Positions 32,752 to 41,952 of a stretch of 64,000 bases of DNA are shown one piece after another. The stretch is taken from contig NZ_RBXO01000001.1 in assembly GCF_003634935.1 (NCBI RefSeq), positions 2,443,501 through 2,507,500 of the forward strand, read 5' to 3'. This DNA comes from Saccharothrix australiensis. GTDB lineage: Bacteria > Actinomycetota > Actinomycetes > Mycobacteriales > Pseudonocardiaceae. The notes beneath the pieces were generated by a model. The model made no database searches. It had not been told where the DNA came from and was given only the letters and a program-made list of their open reading frames with translations. The stretch's first letter is position 1. Each line of letters opens with the position of its first letter. Both the position numbers and the translations under genes were made by a program.

Positions 32752-34298
32752 GCGTGCCGGAGACGTTCGACGACATCATCGTCGGGGCGGGCAGCGCCGG
32801 GATCCCCCTGGCCGCGCGCCTGAGCGAAGACCCGTCCAGGCGGGTCGCCCTGATCGAGGCCGGCCCCGATTACCGCACGCCGGAAGAGACCCCGGAAGAC
32901 CTGCTCGACGGCAACCAGATGTCCCTGGTGCACCACGACTGGCGGTTTTCCGCCGATTTGCTGCCGGACCGGAGGACCCGCTATTTCCAGGGCAAGGTGG
33001 CCGGCGGTTCGTCGGCGGTGGGCAATACGATCGCCATCCGGGGAATGCCCGAGGACTTCGACGAGTGGGCCGCCGCCGGCAACCCCGAGTGGGCGTGGTC
33101 GAAGGTGCTGCCGCACTTCCGGCGGATCGAGGACGACCTCGACTTCGGCGGCGAGTTCCACGGCAGCGGCGGCCCGATGCCGATTCGCCGCTGGCGGTCC
33201 GAGGAGTTGACGGCCGCGCAGCAGGCGTTCTACGACGGGTGCCTGGCCACCGGCTTCCCCCGGTCGGTCGACCACAACCACCCGACGTCGACCGGTGTCG
33301 GCCCCGCGCCGTCCAACCGGCGCGACAGCCGCGTGCGCGTGTCGACCGCGTCGGCGTACCTGCCGGAGGCCCGCGCGCGGGAGAACCTCACGATCCTCTC
33401 CGGCGCGGTGGTGAACCGGGTGCTCCTCGACGGCGGCGTCGTGCGGGGCGTCGAGGTGGTCACCGGGTCGGCCACGCAGGAGCTGCGGGCGCGCCGGGTG
33501 ATCCTCTCGGCGGGCGCGGTCGGCTCGCCGGCGATCCTGCTGCGGTCCGGCATCGGGCCGCGCGACGACCTGCGCCGGTTCGGGATCGACGTGCGGCTGG
33601 ACCTGCCGGGCGTCGGCGCGGGCCTGAACGACCAGGCGCGCACCGGCGTGTTCATGGTGCCCAAGCCCGGCGCCGAGAACTTCGGCGCGTCGGTGGGGCA
33701 GATCGTGCTGCGCACCGCGGCCAAGAGCACCGGGCGCGCCAACGACATGTACTACGCGATGGTCAACCACTTCGACCTGGCCACGCAGTTCCCGCACCTG
33801 CGGGACGCCGCGCAGGCCGGGCGCGTGTTCACCGTGCTCGTCGTCGCCCGCGAGCCCAGCTCGCGCGGTCGCGTCACGCTGGCGTCGAAGGACCCGCGCG
33901 TCGCGCCGCGCATCGACCTCAACTTCCTCTCCACCGAGCACGACCACCGGTTGCTCGCCGACGGGCTGCGCATCGGGTGGGAGGTGGCGCAGTCGCCGAC
34001 CATCCGCGGCCTGGCCGAGCGGGTCGTGCTGCTCGACGACGCGCTCGTCGACTCCGACGAGGCCGTGCGCGACTACGTCCGGGCGACGGTGGACCCCGCG
34101 TACAACCCGGTCGGCACCGCGCGGATGGGCCCGGCCGACGACGAGATGGCGGTCGTGGACCAGCGCGGCGCGGTGCACGGCGTCGAGAACCTGTACGTGG
34201 CGGACGCGTCGATCATGCCGAGCATGGTGCGGGCGAACATCAACATGTCGGTGATCGCGATCGGTGAGCGGGTCGCGGAGCTGCTGCGCGCCGGCTGA
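32748..34298 (+). CDS. GMC-family FAD oxidoreductase with altered active-site motif
   Basis: 516 residues. FAD motif VGAGSAGIPLAARL at the N-terminus, GGSSAVGNTIAIRG (GMC signature 1 region), GAVGSPAILLRSGIG (signature 2) and the C-terminal VADASIMPSMVRANINMSV. In this family the usual HPxGTCRMG motif carries the catalytic His; here it reads YNPVGTARMG, with Asn (about 453) in place of His and Ala for Cys. The second active-site position (ANIN) is kept. The enzyme may therefore be impaired as an alcohol dehydrogenase or do different flavin chemistry. RBS CGGAGG upstream; followed by an O-methyltransferase gene after a terminator. Confidence 0.9.
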   Translation: MSVPETFDDIIVGAGSAGIPLAARLSEDPSRRVALIEAGPDYRTPEETPEDLLDGNQMSLVHHDWRFSADLLPDRRTRYFQGKVAGGSSAVGNTIAIRGMPEDFDEWAAAGNPEWAWSKVLPHFRRIEDDLDFGGEFHGSGGPMPIRRWRSEELTAAQQAFYDGCLATGFPRSVDHNHPTSTGVGPAPSNRRDSRVRVSTASAYLPEARARENLTILSGAVVNRVLLDGGVVRGVEVVTGSATQELRARRVILSAGAVGSPAILLRSGIGPRDDLRRFGIDVRLDLPGVGAGLNDQARTGVFMVPKPGAENFGASVGQIVLRTAAKSTGRANDMYYAMVNHFDLATQFPHLRDAAQAGRVFTVLVVAREPSSRGRVTLASKDPRVAPRIDLNFLSTEHDHRLLADGLRIGWEVAQSPTIRGLAERVVLLDDALVDSDEAVRDYVRATVDPAYNPVGTARMGPADDEMAVVDQRGAVHGVENLYVADASIMPSMVRANINMSVIAIGERVAELLRAG

Positions 34299-34306
34299 GG
34301 GCACGG

Positions 34307-34340
34307 GGTGCGGGGCCGGCGCCGTCGCCGGCCCCGCACC
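34307..34340 (+). terminator. 14-bp hairpin after GMC gene
   Basis: GGTGCGGGGCCGGC and GCCGGCCCCGCACC pair around GCCGTC, 9 bases past the stop. Confidence 0.65.
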
Positions 34341-34357
34341 GGCGCACGGCACGGAAC

Positions 34358-34370
34358 GTCCACAGTGGAT
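34358..34370. repeat. Dispersed palindrome copy (GTCCACAGTGGAT)
   Basis: Lies 35 bases before the start of the methyltransferase gene, between the upstream terminator and its ribosome site. Confidence 0.55.
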
Positions 34371-34404
34371 CGACGAGGGCGCCTCGGAGAGGTGGAGCAG
34401 AGCG

Positions 34405-35433
34405 ATGACAGCAGTGGAGGACCAGCACGGGGTACCGGTGACCGCGCCCGACCGGGCCGTCTCCCCGGCGGCGATCATTGAGCTGGTGAGCGGGTTCCGG
34501 GCGGCCAAGTTCCTGATGGCGGCCACCGAGATCGGCGTGTTCGAGGCGCTCGCCGACGCGCCCGCGGACCTCGCCGGGCTCGCCGCCCGCACCGGGCTCA
34601 CCCGGCGGGCGGCCCGGATCTGCGCGGACGCGATGGTCGCGATCGGGCTGCTCGTCCGCGACGGCGACGCCTACCGCAACAGCGACGTCGCGGCCACCTA
34701 CCTGACCGGGTCGACCGACGTGGACCTGCGCCCGTTCATCCGGTTCTCGGACCGCATCAGCTACCCGGCGTGGGACGGCCTCGCGCACGCGCTGCGGCAC
34801 GGCCCGAGGGACCAGATCACCGACCTGGACCCGGAGCGGCAGCGCAGCTTCTCCGAGGGCGTCGAGGCGCTGAACGCCGGACCGGCCGCCGCGCTGGCCG
34901 CGCGCGCCGACTTCACCGCGAGCCGCCGGCTGCTCGACGTCGGCGGCGGCACCGGCTCGTGGTCCATCGCGGTCGCGCGGAGCCACCCGCACCTGAGCGC
35001 GACGGTGTTCGAGCTGCCGCAGGTGGTCGGCCTCGCGCGGGAGCGGATCGCCGCGCGGGGGCTGGCCGGGCGGATCGGGGTGGTGCCCGGCGACGTCCTG
35101 GCGGACGAACTGCCCACCGGGCACGACTGCTGCCTGCTGGCCAACGTGGTGCACTGCTTCTCGGCGGAGGACAACCGGCGGCTGCTGGCCAAGGCGCGCC
35201 GGGCGGTGGAGCCGGGCGCGCGGCTGCTGCTCGTCGACTACTGGACCGATCCGACGCACACCCGACCGGTGATCGCCGCCCTGATGGCCGGCGAGTTCGC
35301 GGTCAACATCGAGCACGGCGACGTGTACAGCTCGGCCGAGGCCCGCGCGTGGTTGGCCGACACGGGGTGGCGGTTCACCGCCCAGGACCCGATCGACGGC
35401 GCGAAGTCGGTGATCGTCGCCGAAGCGGTGTGA
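34405..35433 (+). CDS. SAM-dependent O-methyltransferase (family 2)
   Basis: 342 residues. An N-terminal winged-helix dimerisation part (about 20-110: FRAAKFLMAATEIGVFEALA, LAARTGLTRRAARICAD) and a Rossmann SAM domain with LLDVGGGTGSWSIAVA (about 175-190) and the post-motif FELPQVVGLAR. The usual catalytic His of the family lies in a region where VVHCFSAEDN is seen. Typical of natural-product O-methylation. It follows the GMC gene but is separated by a terminator, so has its own promoter. Confidence 0.9.
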   Translation: MTAVEDQHGVPVTAPDRAVSPAAIIELVSGFRAAKFLMAATEIGVFEALADAPADLAGLAARTGLTRRAARICADAMVAIGLLVRDGDAYRNSDVAATYLTGSTDVDLRPFIRFSDRISYPAWDGLAHALRHGPRDQITDLDPERQRSFSEGVEALNAGPAAALAARADFTASRRLLDVGGGTGSWSIAVARSHPHLSATVFELPQVVGLARERIAARGLAGRIGVVPGDVLADELPTGHDCCLLANVVHCFSAEDNRRLLAKARRAVEPGARLLLVDYWTDPTHTRPVIAALMAGEFAVNIEHGDVYSSAEARAWLADTGWRFTAQDPIDGAKSVIVAEAV

Positions 35434-35459
35434 GGGGCGGTGGGAGCCCGCGCCGCGGT

Positions 35460-35489
35460 CACGCGGGTGGGGTCCGCCCCACCCGCGTG
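35460..35489 (+). terminator. 13-bp hairpin after methyltransferase gene
   Basis: CACGCGGGTGGGG pairs with CCCCACCCGCGTG around TCCG. Confidence 0.65.
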
Positions 35490-35563
35490 GTGGTGCCGGC
35501 TCCACCACCGCCGGGCAGGCAACGGGATCGTCGGTGCCGTCGCGCGTTCGTAGGTTCTCGGTC

Positions 35564-35776
35564 ATGGGCAATCGGACCGAAGTGATCCAGACCGGCCGCT
35601 CCGGCGGCGTCCTCGTACCCGTGGTGCTGTGGTCGCTGCTGGTGGCCGGCGTGACGACCAACGCGATCAGCTCCCTGATCGGCGCCGGTGGAATCGTGCA
35701 CCTCTCGGCGGGCGGGGCGGCGGTGCTGTGCATCGTGCTCCTCGTGGCCTACTACGCGCGCCGCCGGTCCCGGTGA
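35564..35776 (+). CDS. Small two-helix membrane protein
   Basis: 70 residues: GGVLVPVVLWSLLVAGVTTN and GAAVLCIVLLVAYYARRRSR form two membrane helices with a positively charged C-terminus expected in the cytoplasm. No family recognised. Stop codon lies 12 bases before the remnant that follows. Confidence 0.6.
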   Translation: MGNRTEVIQTGRSGGVLVPVVLWSLLVAGVTTNAISSLIGAGGIVHLSAGGAAVLCIVLLVAYYARRRSR

Positions 35777-35788
35777 CCGTGCGCGGCG

Positions 35789-36144
35789 GTGCTGGTCGCC
35801 GCGCTGCTGACGCAGGCCGTCCAGGCGCAGGCCGCGCCGGCGGAGGCCGCGGTGAACGCCGGGCTGCGCGCGGCGGCGGAGCGGGTCGTCGCCGGGGCGG
35901 TGGGCGTGCAGGTCCGGTCCGCGGGAACCCGTGGGGCGTCGACGGGTTCGGGCTCGGCCTGATCCAGCACCGGACCCCGTGCGGGGTGGACGCGTGGGGC
36001 CGTGCAGGCGGCGTGCCCGGCTGCGTCACCGTCGCCTACACGACGCTGGACGGCCGCAAGCGCGTGGAGGCGTCCGTGAACTCCGGCGCGCAGCTGACCG
36101 ACGCCTTGGTCGACGGGCTGATCGACGCCGCCGTCTGCGGCTGA
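35789..36144 (+). pseudogene. Decayed beta-lactamase-family serine hydrolase
   Basis: The first part, in one frame from a GTG, reads like a signal peptide and mature start (VLVAALLTQAVQAQAAPAEA, LRAAAERVVAGAVGVQV). About 50 codons on, a frame change leads to a segment typical of the C-terminus of secreted D-Ala-D-Ala carboxypeptidase-like enzymes (FGLGLIQHRTPCGVDAWGRA, GCVTVAYTTLDGRKRVEASV, NSG). The whole middle with the SxxK and YxN motifs is missing. So an internal deletion with frameshift has killed the gene. Confidence 0.65.
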
Positions 36145-36215
36145 CCCCCGGCGGGCGGCGCACCGCTCGCGCCGCCCCCGGATCGGGGTGCCCGCACCCG
36201 CGGGCCCCCGGACGT

Positions 36216-36262
36216 CGGCGCCCGTTCCCCGTCGCAGGACTGGCGGCGGGGAACGGGCGCCG
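36216..36262. terminator. 19-bp hairpin between convergent genes
   Basis: Arms 36216-36234 and 36244-36262 pair with one G-T wobble; flanking CCCCGGACGT and ACGTCCGGGG can extend it. It can end transcription from both sides. Confidence 0.65.
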
Positions 36263-36288
36263 CGTCGCGCACGTCCGGGGAAGCCCCG

Positions 36289-39225
36289 TCAGTACCGGAA
36301 CGCCTGGAACTCGGCGATCCGGACGGTCCGCGCCACCACCGGGTTGCCGGTGGCGCAGTCGCTGGTCGACCGGGGGTCGTCGTGCCGCGAGCCGGCGTAG
36401 TCCGGTCCGTCCGTGCACTGGTTGCCCACCACCCGGATCCGCAGGTGGGTGGCGCGCGTGGGCGGTATCGGGAACCGGCGCGTGGTGAGGTCCGGCGCGG
36501 TGGGGCGCGGCACGTCGGCGGGGAAGGCGTCGGCCGGGCTGGTGTACGCGACGCGGAAGTCCGCCGGGTCGGCGCACGACGAGCCGGCCGTGGCGTCGCA
36601 CGCCAGCACCTCGAACCGCCGCAGCGCGGTGAACCGGTTCTGCGGGCCGGGATCGGCGTCCGGCTCGACCGCCGGCCGCAGCAGGGCACTCACCTGCACC
36701 CGGCGGACGACCTGCGGCCGGTCGCCCGCGAGGTCCACCGTGACGCCCCTGCCCGCGACCGGGGAGCCGATCGACGCCCAGTTCGTGGCCTCGGTGTCGT
36801 CGATCAGCGCGGTCAGGTTCACGCCGTCGCCGGAGGCGGTCGCGCCCCGGGCGCGGGAGGCGAGGTTGGGTGTGGTCGACGGCTGGACCGCGGTGTCGCG
36901 GTCCGCGCGGACCGCGCGCCGGGTCCTGCTGCTGCCGTAGCCGTCCGCCACCACGACGAAGTCGTAGTCGCCCGGCACGACCTCCACCGCGTCGGGCAGC
37001 GGCGTCGCCGGGTCGGTGTCGGCCACCGGGCGGCTGCGCGCCTCGTAGGCGCCGACGTACAGCCGCGCGCCGGCCGGCGCCGCCAGCCGCACCGTCGCGT
37101 TGCGCGCGTGCGGCGAGGCGAAGCTCGGCGTCGGGTCGGCGTCGTCGGGTCCGTCGCTCGCCGCGTCGCGCCCGAGACCGCGCCGGGCGAACGCGCGCCA
37201 CAGCTCGGGCACGTCCGCGCCGCCGAACCGGACTTCGTTCGCGGCCAGCGTGGCGTCCCGCAGGTCGACGTAGCTGACCGCGCCGGACGCGCTGAGCAGC
37301 AGCGCGTCGAACGCCTGCTGCACCCACCGCCGGTTGCCGGGGCACCGCTCGACGGGCCGCTCGCCGTCCGCGCACGCCCGCTGCGCCTCGGCGGTGCCGA
37401 GGCCGTACTTGTCGATCATCGCCCGGCGGAGGTCGAAGCTCGTCGCGGTCCAGATCTCGCCGTCCGCGTGCACCTGCTGCCCCACGAGGTCGTAGGCGAT
37501 GTTGCTGTAGTTGAGCGGGCTGCGGCTCATGTCGTAGTTGCGGATGCCCGCCTCCGCGTCGCCGGTGGCGTAGCCGGCGATCACGTAGCGCGTGTCGCCG
37601 CGTGGCCGGAAACCGTGCTCGAACAGGTACTCCGCGGCGAACAGGTCGGAGTGCGACTCGTTCAGCGCCCCGCCCTGCGCGCCGGACCAGCCGCTGTCCG
37701 GCCCGGCGATCAACCGGCCGCTGATGGCGTGCCCGTACTCGTGGCCGATCACGGACATGTCGTAGTCGCCGTCCACGCACGGCGCGTAGAACCCGGCGGG
37801 CGTCGGCTGCCACAGGTACATGTTGGTCGTCGGCGGCACGCCGTCGGGCGGCGTGATCTGGTTGGCGTTGTTGCGGGACGGGAACGTCGGCGGCGCGCCG
37901 CCCACCCGGCCGCCCGCCTGGGCGTTGCCGCGCTCGGCGTCACCGCCGAGGCCGCCGCGGTCGCCGTTGTCGGCCTGCATGTTCCAGGTCTCCTCGGTGA
38001 AGCCGAGGTGGTACGACCAGTCGTGCATCCGGTTGTGCATGGCGAACAGGTTGGCCAGCGCCGCGTCGACGTCGTTCTGCCGCGCGGAGGCGAAGACCGC
38101 CGGGTCGCAGCGCTCCTCGTGCCACTGGTTGGTCCACGGGTAGGCGTAGCGGCGGTCCGGCCTGGCCGCCGAGGTGCGCGTACCGACCGTGCCGGAGGCC
38201 AGGTCGTCCCACTTCTCGGTGGTCCGGCCGGAGTTGCCGGACGACGTGCGGCTCGCGTCGCCCGCGACGGGGTCGAGGTCCCAGGCGAGGCCCCGGTCCG
38301 CCGTGCGCACGGTCCGCTCGCAGCCGCGCACCCGCTCCAGGCACCACCGGACGCGGTTGTCGCGCGAGGAGTAGTCGGCGGGCGGGTTGGCCGGGAACAC
38401 CTCCCACTCGGGGTGGTCACCGTCGGAGTGGTGGTCCACCAGGTCCTCGCGCACCAGCAGCTCGCCGGTGCGGGCGTCCACGTAGCTGGTGGCGCCGGTC
38501 TCCGCGCCCACCTGGACGACCTGGTAGGCGAGCCGCGCGGGGCCGTCCGGCATCGGCACCGCGCCGAGCGCGACCCGCGCGGCCGGGCCGAGACCGGCGA
38601 GGGCCTGGTCCGGTGACAGGGTCGCGGGCTCCGGGTCGGCCCGCGTGGGGCTCAGCGTCGAGCTGAGGAACACCACCGCGCCGTCGCGGACGCCGAACGC
38701 CGCGAGCCCGTCCAGGATCGCGGGCGTCGACCCGAACCGCTGGCGCAGCAGGACGTACGAGCCCTGGCCCATCGGGCGGTCCACCAGCACGTCCATCGCG
38801 TCGACGGTGTGCCGCGCCAGGCCGAACACGTCGCGGTTGGCGGTCAGGTAGGCGCGGGCCACCGCCACCGGGTCGCCTTCGACGCGGGTGCGCGACCCGG
38901 CGCGGGGGATCACCGTGGCGGGCGCGCCGTACCGGTTCCACCGCACGGTCGCGGAGCGCTCGCCCGCGAGCGCCCGCTGCCGGTCGGTGGGCCGTGCCGC
39001 GCCGGGCCGGTGGTCGACGTCGAGCCGGCTGCCGGGGGTGTCGCCCTGCGCGGGGGAGACCTCGCCGGCGGGCGGCGCGCCGATGGGCGGCGCTCCGGTG
39101 CGCGCCCCGGCGGGCGCGCCGCCGTCGCGCGGGTCGGCGGACGCCGTCCACGGCACCACCGGACCGAGGGCCAGCGCACCTGTCGCGGCGAACGCCACGG
39201 CCCGCCGGAAAGCCCGTTTCCGCAT
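36289..39225 (-). CDS. Secreted M36 fungalysin-like metalloprotease
   Basis: 978 residues. Signal peptide (AVAFAATGALALGPVV, cleavage ASA-DP near residue 31), then an FTP-type propeptide (about 85-265), and an M36 catalytic domain (about 290-650) with the zinc motif HEYGH (495-499) and downstream ALNESHSDLFA giving the third ligand. After it comes a linker domain (ATVRLAAPAGARLYVGAYEA) and a C-terminal discoidin/F5-8-like carbohydrate- or matrix-binding module (about 800-978, GVNLTALIDDTEATNWAS). Extracellular proteolysis. Single gene with a strong terminator downstream. Confidence 0.92.
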   Translation of the reverse strand: MRKRAFRRAVAFAATGALALGPVVPWTASADPRDGGAPAGARTGAPPIGAPPAGEVSPAQGDTPGSRLDVDHRPGAARPTDRQRALAGERSATVRWNRYGAPATVIPRAGSRTRVEGDPVAVARAYLTANRDVFGLARHTVDAMDVLVDRPMGQGSYVLLRQRFGSTPAILDGLAAFGVRDGAVVFLSSTLSPTRADPEPATLSPDQALAGLGPAARVALGAVPMPDGPARLAYQVVQVGAETGATSYVDARTGELLVREDLVDHHSDGDHPEWEVFPANPPADYSSRDNRVRWCLERVRGCERTVRTADRGLAWDLDPVAGDASRTSSGNSGRTTEKWDDLASGTVGTRTSAARPDRRYAYPWTNQWHEERCDPAVFASARQNDVDAALANLFAMHNRMHDWSYHLGFTEETWNMQADNGDRGGLGGDAERGNAQAGGRVGGAPPTFPSRNNANQITPPDGVPPTTNMYLWQPTPAGFYAPCVDGDYDMSVIGHEYGHAISGRLIAGPDSGWSGAQGGALNESHSDLFAAEYLFEHGFRPRGDTRYVIAGYATGDAEAGIRNYDMSRSPLNYSNIAYDLVGQQVHADGEIWTATSFDLRRAMIDKYGLGTAEAQRACADGERPVERCPGNRRWVQQAFDALLLSASGAVSYVDLRDATLAANEVRFGGADVPELWRAFARRGLGRDAASDGPDDADPTPSFASPHARNATVRLAAPAGARLYVGAYEARSRPVADTDPATPLPDAVEVVPGDYDFVVVADGYGSSRTRRAVRADRDTAVQPSTTPNLASRARGATASGDGVNLTALIDDTEATNWASIGSPVAGRGVTVDLAGDRPQVVRRVQVSALLRPAVEPDADPGPQNRFTALRRFEVLACDATAGSSCADPADFRVAYTSPADAFPADVPRPTAPDLTTRRFPIPPTRATHLRIRVVGNQCTDGPDYAGSRHDDPRSTSDCATGNPVVARTVRIAEFQAFRY

Positions 39226-39537
39226 CTGTGAACGCCTCTCCGCGAGCCGTGCGAGATCCGAGTCGGTTCGAGCCTCCCGGTCGCGGCCGGGGAAAAGCTA
39301 GGCCCGTTCGTACGGCTCGACGACGGCCATCCCGGTGAGCGGTGGCGTGCGAACGCCGGCCCCGGCCTTGTGTCCTCTGTGGACGATGGACGGGTCGTGG
39401 CGGCCGGTGCCGGCTCGGTGACGGCCCAGGCACCGCCCGTGACGCCGTCGCCGCCGGGAAACCCCGGTCCGCCCGACGCGGACCGCGTCGGCGATCATGG
39501 GCGGTGTTCGTCGGTGGTGGTCGGTCGGGGAGGCGCA
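39226..39537. other. Divergent intergenic region with palindrome copy
   Basis: 312 bases between the M36 protease and a hydrolase gene, holding both promoters. It contains GTCCTCTGTGGAC at 39372-39384, a copy of the dispersed palindrome. No gene seen. Confidence 0.5.
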
Positions 39538-40395
39538 GTGGCGGAACGCGTGGTCGAGGCGGGGGACATCCGGCTCTGGAGCGAGGAGTCGGGCGACCCG
39601 GCGGGTCCGCCGGTCCTGCTGGTGATGGGCGCCAACGCGTCGGCGGTGGGCTGGCCCGACGAGTTCGTCGCGCTGCTGGTGGCCGGCGGGTGCCGGGTCG
39701 TCCGGTACGACCACCGCGACACCGGGCGGTCCACGGTGGTGCCGCCCGAGACCGCCGACTACGACCTCGGCGACCTCGCCGCGGACGCGGTCGCGGTGCT
39801 GGACGCGCACGGCGTCGACGCGGCGCACGTGGTGGGCCTGTCGATGGGCGGGCTGATCGGCCAGCTGCTGGCCGTCGACCACGCCGACCGCCTGCGCTCG
39901 CTCACGCTCGCCCTGACCGGCGCGCTCGACATGGGCACGACGGACGAGCCGAGGTCCGACCAGGGCGAGCGCCTGGAGCGGCTGATCGCGCTGGCCGAGC
40001 CGGCCGCCGACGCGGAGTCCGAGGTGGAGCGCCGGGTCGCGGTGTGGCGCGAGCTGCACGGCGCCGTGCTGCCGTTCGACGCGGCGGAGTACCGGCGGCT
40101 GGAGGAGCGCGCCATCGCGCACGCCGGCACGATCGTCCCGCCCACCGGCCACGTGCGGCTGGCGTCCACGCCCGTGCCGCGCGGCGCGGACGACCTGCGC
40201 ACGGCGACCACGCCGACCCTGGTCGTGGCGGGCACCGAGGACCCGTTCTACCCGCCGGGTTTCGGCCGCCACCTGGCCGGCCTGCTGCCCGACGCGCGGC
40301 TGCTGGAGGTGCCCGGCCTCGGGCACGCCCTGCCCTCCGCCGTGCACGGTGTCGTGGCGGACGCGATCCTCGACCACGTCCGCAGCCACCCCTGA
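39538..40395 (+). CDS. Alpha/beta hydrolase
   Basis: 285 residues. Motifs: VLLVMGANASAVGWP (oxyanion strand, HG replaced by MG), VRYDHRDTGRST, nucleophile elbow GLSMGG (Ser about 103), the acid in VVAGTEDPFYPPG and His in PGLGHALPS. Closest in look to the RdmC/aclacinomycin-methylesterase-like group. GTG start with GGGAGG 4-9 bases upstream; the frame is open further upstream but reads through non-coding sequence. Confidence 0.9.
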   Translation: MAERVVEAGDIRLWSEESGDPAGPPVLLVMGANASAVGWPDEFVALLVAGGCRVVRYDHRDTGRSTVVPPETADYDLGDLAADAVAVLDAHGVDAAHVVGLSMGGLIGQLLAVDHADRLRSLTLALTGALDMGTTDEPRSDQGERLERLIALAEPAADAESEVERRVAVWRELHGAVLPFDAAEYRRLEERAIAHAGTIVPPTGHVRLASTPVPRGADDLRTATTPTLVVAGTEDPFYPPGFGRHLAGLLPDARLLEVPGLGHALPSAVHGVVADAILDHVRSHP

Positions 40396-40403
40396 GCGCG
40401 GCC

Positions 40404-40429
40404 GGGGCGGGTCCGGCCGGACCCGCCCC
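40404..40429. terminator. Bidirectional 11-bp hairpin
   Basis: GGGGCGGGTCC and GGACCCGCCCC pair around GGCC, between two convergent genes. Confidence 0.65.
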
Positions 40430-40450
40430 TAATCCCTTGCGCCGTCCCGG

Positions 40451-41296
40451 TCAGCGGTGGCCGCCGGCGGGCTCGTCGGTCCGCGTCACGGCGATCGCCA
40501 CGGTCGGCCAGCGCATGGTGAACTCGCTGCCCAGCGCGTCGATCGCCGCACCGACACCGGCCGTCACCTCCTCCGCCAGGTCCGGCGGGAGCCCCGTCAC
40601 GGGACCGGTGGTGCGCAGGTGGTCGAGCCACTCGTCGCGGGTGTAGGAGCGCTCGGAGTCGAACCGCCACCGCTCCGGTTCGCCGAACCCGCCCGCCTCC
40701 CGGATCCCGTCGACGGCCTTGGCCGACATCGCCTCGTACGCGCCCAGGGGGTCCCGCGCCACGCCCGTGAAGTCGAAGGGCGAATCGGGCACGACCCGGC
40801 GGTAGACCTCGACGAAGGCGTCCAGCACGGCCGCCGGTGGCGTGAACGCGTGCCAGAACACCGCCAGCCGACCGCCGGGCCGCAGCACCCGCGCCGCCCG
40901 CGCCGCGCCCGCGACCGGGTCGACCCAGTGCCAGGACTGGCCGGCGACGACGGCGTCGAACGTGCGGCCAGCGGGGTCCCACGCCTCGAACGTCGCCACC
41001 TCGACGTCGAACAGCCCGTCGCGCCGCGCGAAGTCGGCCATCCGCGCGTCGGGCTCGACGCCCAGCACGGCGCAGCCCGCCGCGTGGAACTGCCGGGCCG
41101 CGATGCCGGTGCCGCAGCCGACGTCGAGGACGTCGGGGCCGGTCCGGTCGGGTAAGCCGGCCACCACCCGTCCCACCAGGGCGTCGGGGTAGCGGGGCCG
41201 GGTGCGGTCGTAGCGCTCGGGATCGGTGCCGAACGACTCCGCCACCCGCCGGTGCCGGTGGGGTTCGGGAGCAGGGCCGGACGTTGAAGTGGGCAT
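40451..41296 (-). CDS. Class I SAM-dependent methyltransferase
   Basis: 281 residues. The SAM site is VLDVGCGTGIAARQFHAAGC (about 52-71), with an acidic residue at the end of strand 2 (LGVEPDARM). VAGQSWHWVDP fits the family of small-molecule methyltransferases related to the UbiE/trans-aconitate group. The ATG lies inside the first of two palindromic operators, so a repressor bound there would block both transcription and initiation. Divergent from the TetR gene that probably controls it. Confidence 0.9.
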   Translation of the reverse strand: MPTSTSGPAPEPHRHRRVAESFGTDPERYDRTRPRYPDALVGRVVAGLPDRTGPDVLDVGCGTGIAARQFHAAGCAVLGVEPDARMADFARRDGLFDVEVATFEAWDPAGRTFDAVVAGQSWHWVDPVAGAARAARVLRPGGRLAVFWHAFTPPAAVLDAFVEVYRRVVPDSPFDFTGVARDPLGAYEAMSAKAVDGIREAGGFGEPERWRFDSERSYTRDEWLDHLRTTGPVTGLPPDLAEEVTAGVGAAIDALGSEFTMRWPTVAIAVTRTDEPAGGHR

Positions 41297-41324
41297 GTGC
41301 CCACCTTAGTGGGCAAGTGCCCAC
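41289..41324. promoter_or_regulatory. Twin 16-bp palindromic TetR operators
   Basis: GTGGGCATGTGCCCAC (41289-41304) and GTGGGCAAGTGCCCAC (41309-41324), centres 20 bp apart, two helical turns, so two dimers could bind one face of DNA. Located between divergent methyltransferase and TetR genes; the first contains the methyltransferase start codon. Confidence 0.75.
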
Positions 41325-41364
41325 TCGGCTACCGTGCGGCGGGACGGGAGAAGGGGAGCACGGG

Positions 41365-41952
41365 ATGCCGACGGGGATCGCGATCCGCGACGTGCGCGAG
41401 CAGCTGTTCGCCGCCGCCGACCGCATCCTGCTCCGGGACGGGCCGAGCGCGCTGACCAGCCGCACCGTCACCGCCGAGGCGGGCTGCGCGAAGGGCGTCC
41501 TGCACCGGCACTTCGCCGACTTCGACGCCTTCCTGGCCGAGTTCGTGCTCGACCGCGTCGACCGGATGGACGCCCAGGCCGCCGCCCTGCGGGGTGCGGC
41601 GGGCACGGGCGACGTCGTCGGCAACCTCACCGACGCGCTGACGGCCCTGTTCGGGTCGGTGGCGGTGGCGATCGTCTCCCTCGTCACCTTCCGCGACGAG
41701 CTGCGCGCCCGGCTGCGCCGGGACTGGCCGGCGGGCGTGCCGGTGCTGACGGAGGCCGCGACCATGCTCGCCGACTACCTCGCGGCGGAGCGCGACCTGG
41801 GACGCCTCGCGGCGGACGCCGACGTCGACGCGCTCGCGCCCACGCTGATCGGGGCGGGCCACCTGCTGTACGCCGACCGGACGGGGGAGCGGCCCGCCGA
41901 CGACGCCGTCCGCCGGATGGTGACCGCGGTCCTCGGCGGCGTCGTGCGGTGA
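41365..41952 (+). CDS. TetR-family regulator
   Basis: 195 residues. HTH at about 12-58 (REQLFAAADRILLRDGPSAL, AEAGCAKGVLHRHFADFDAF). The C-terminal domain is helical without a family I can name. ATG with AGGGGAG 7 bases upstream. Probably binds the twin palindromes and represses itself and the methyltransferase. Confidence 0.9.
   Translation: MPTGIAIRDVREQLFAAADRILLRDGPSALTSRTVTAEAGCAKGVLHRHFADFDAFLAEFVLDRVDRMDAQAAALRGAAGTGDVVGNLTDALTALFGSVAVAIVSLVTFRDELRARLRRDWPAGVPVLTEAATMLADYLAAERDLGRLAADADVDALAPTLIGAGHLLYADRTGERPADDAVRRMVTAVLGGVVR

Noticed and set aside
32012-32779. Several Arg/Pro-rich frames of 90-250 codons on both strands
   Set aside because: Low complexity, no ribosome sites except for the one listed with low confidence, and mutually overlapping.
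36382-38616. 744-codon plus-strand frame opposite the M36 protease
   Set aside because: Shadow of a clear metalloprotease on the other strand.
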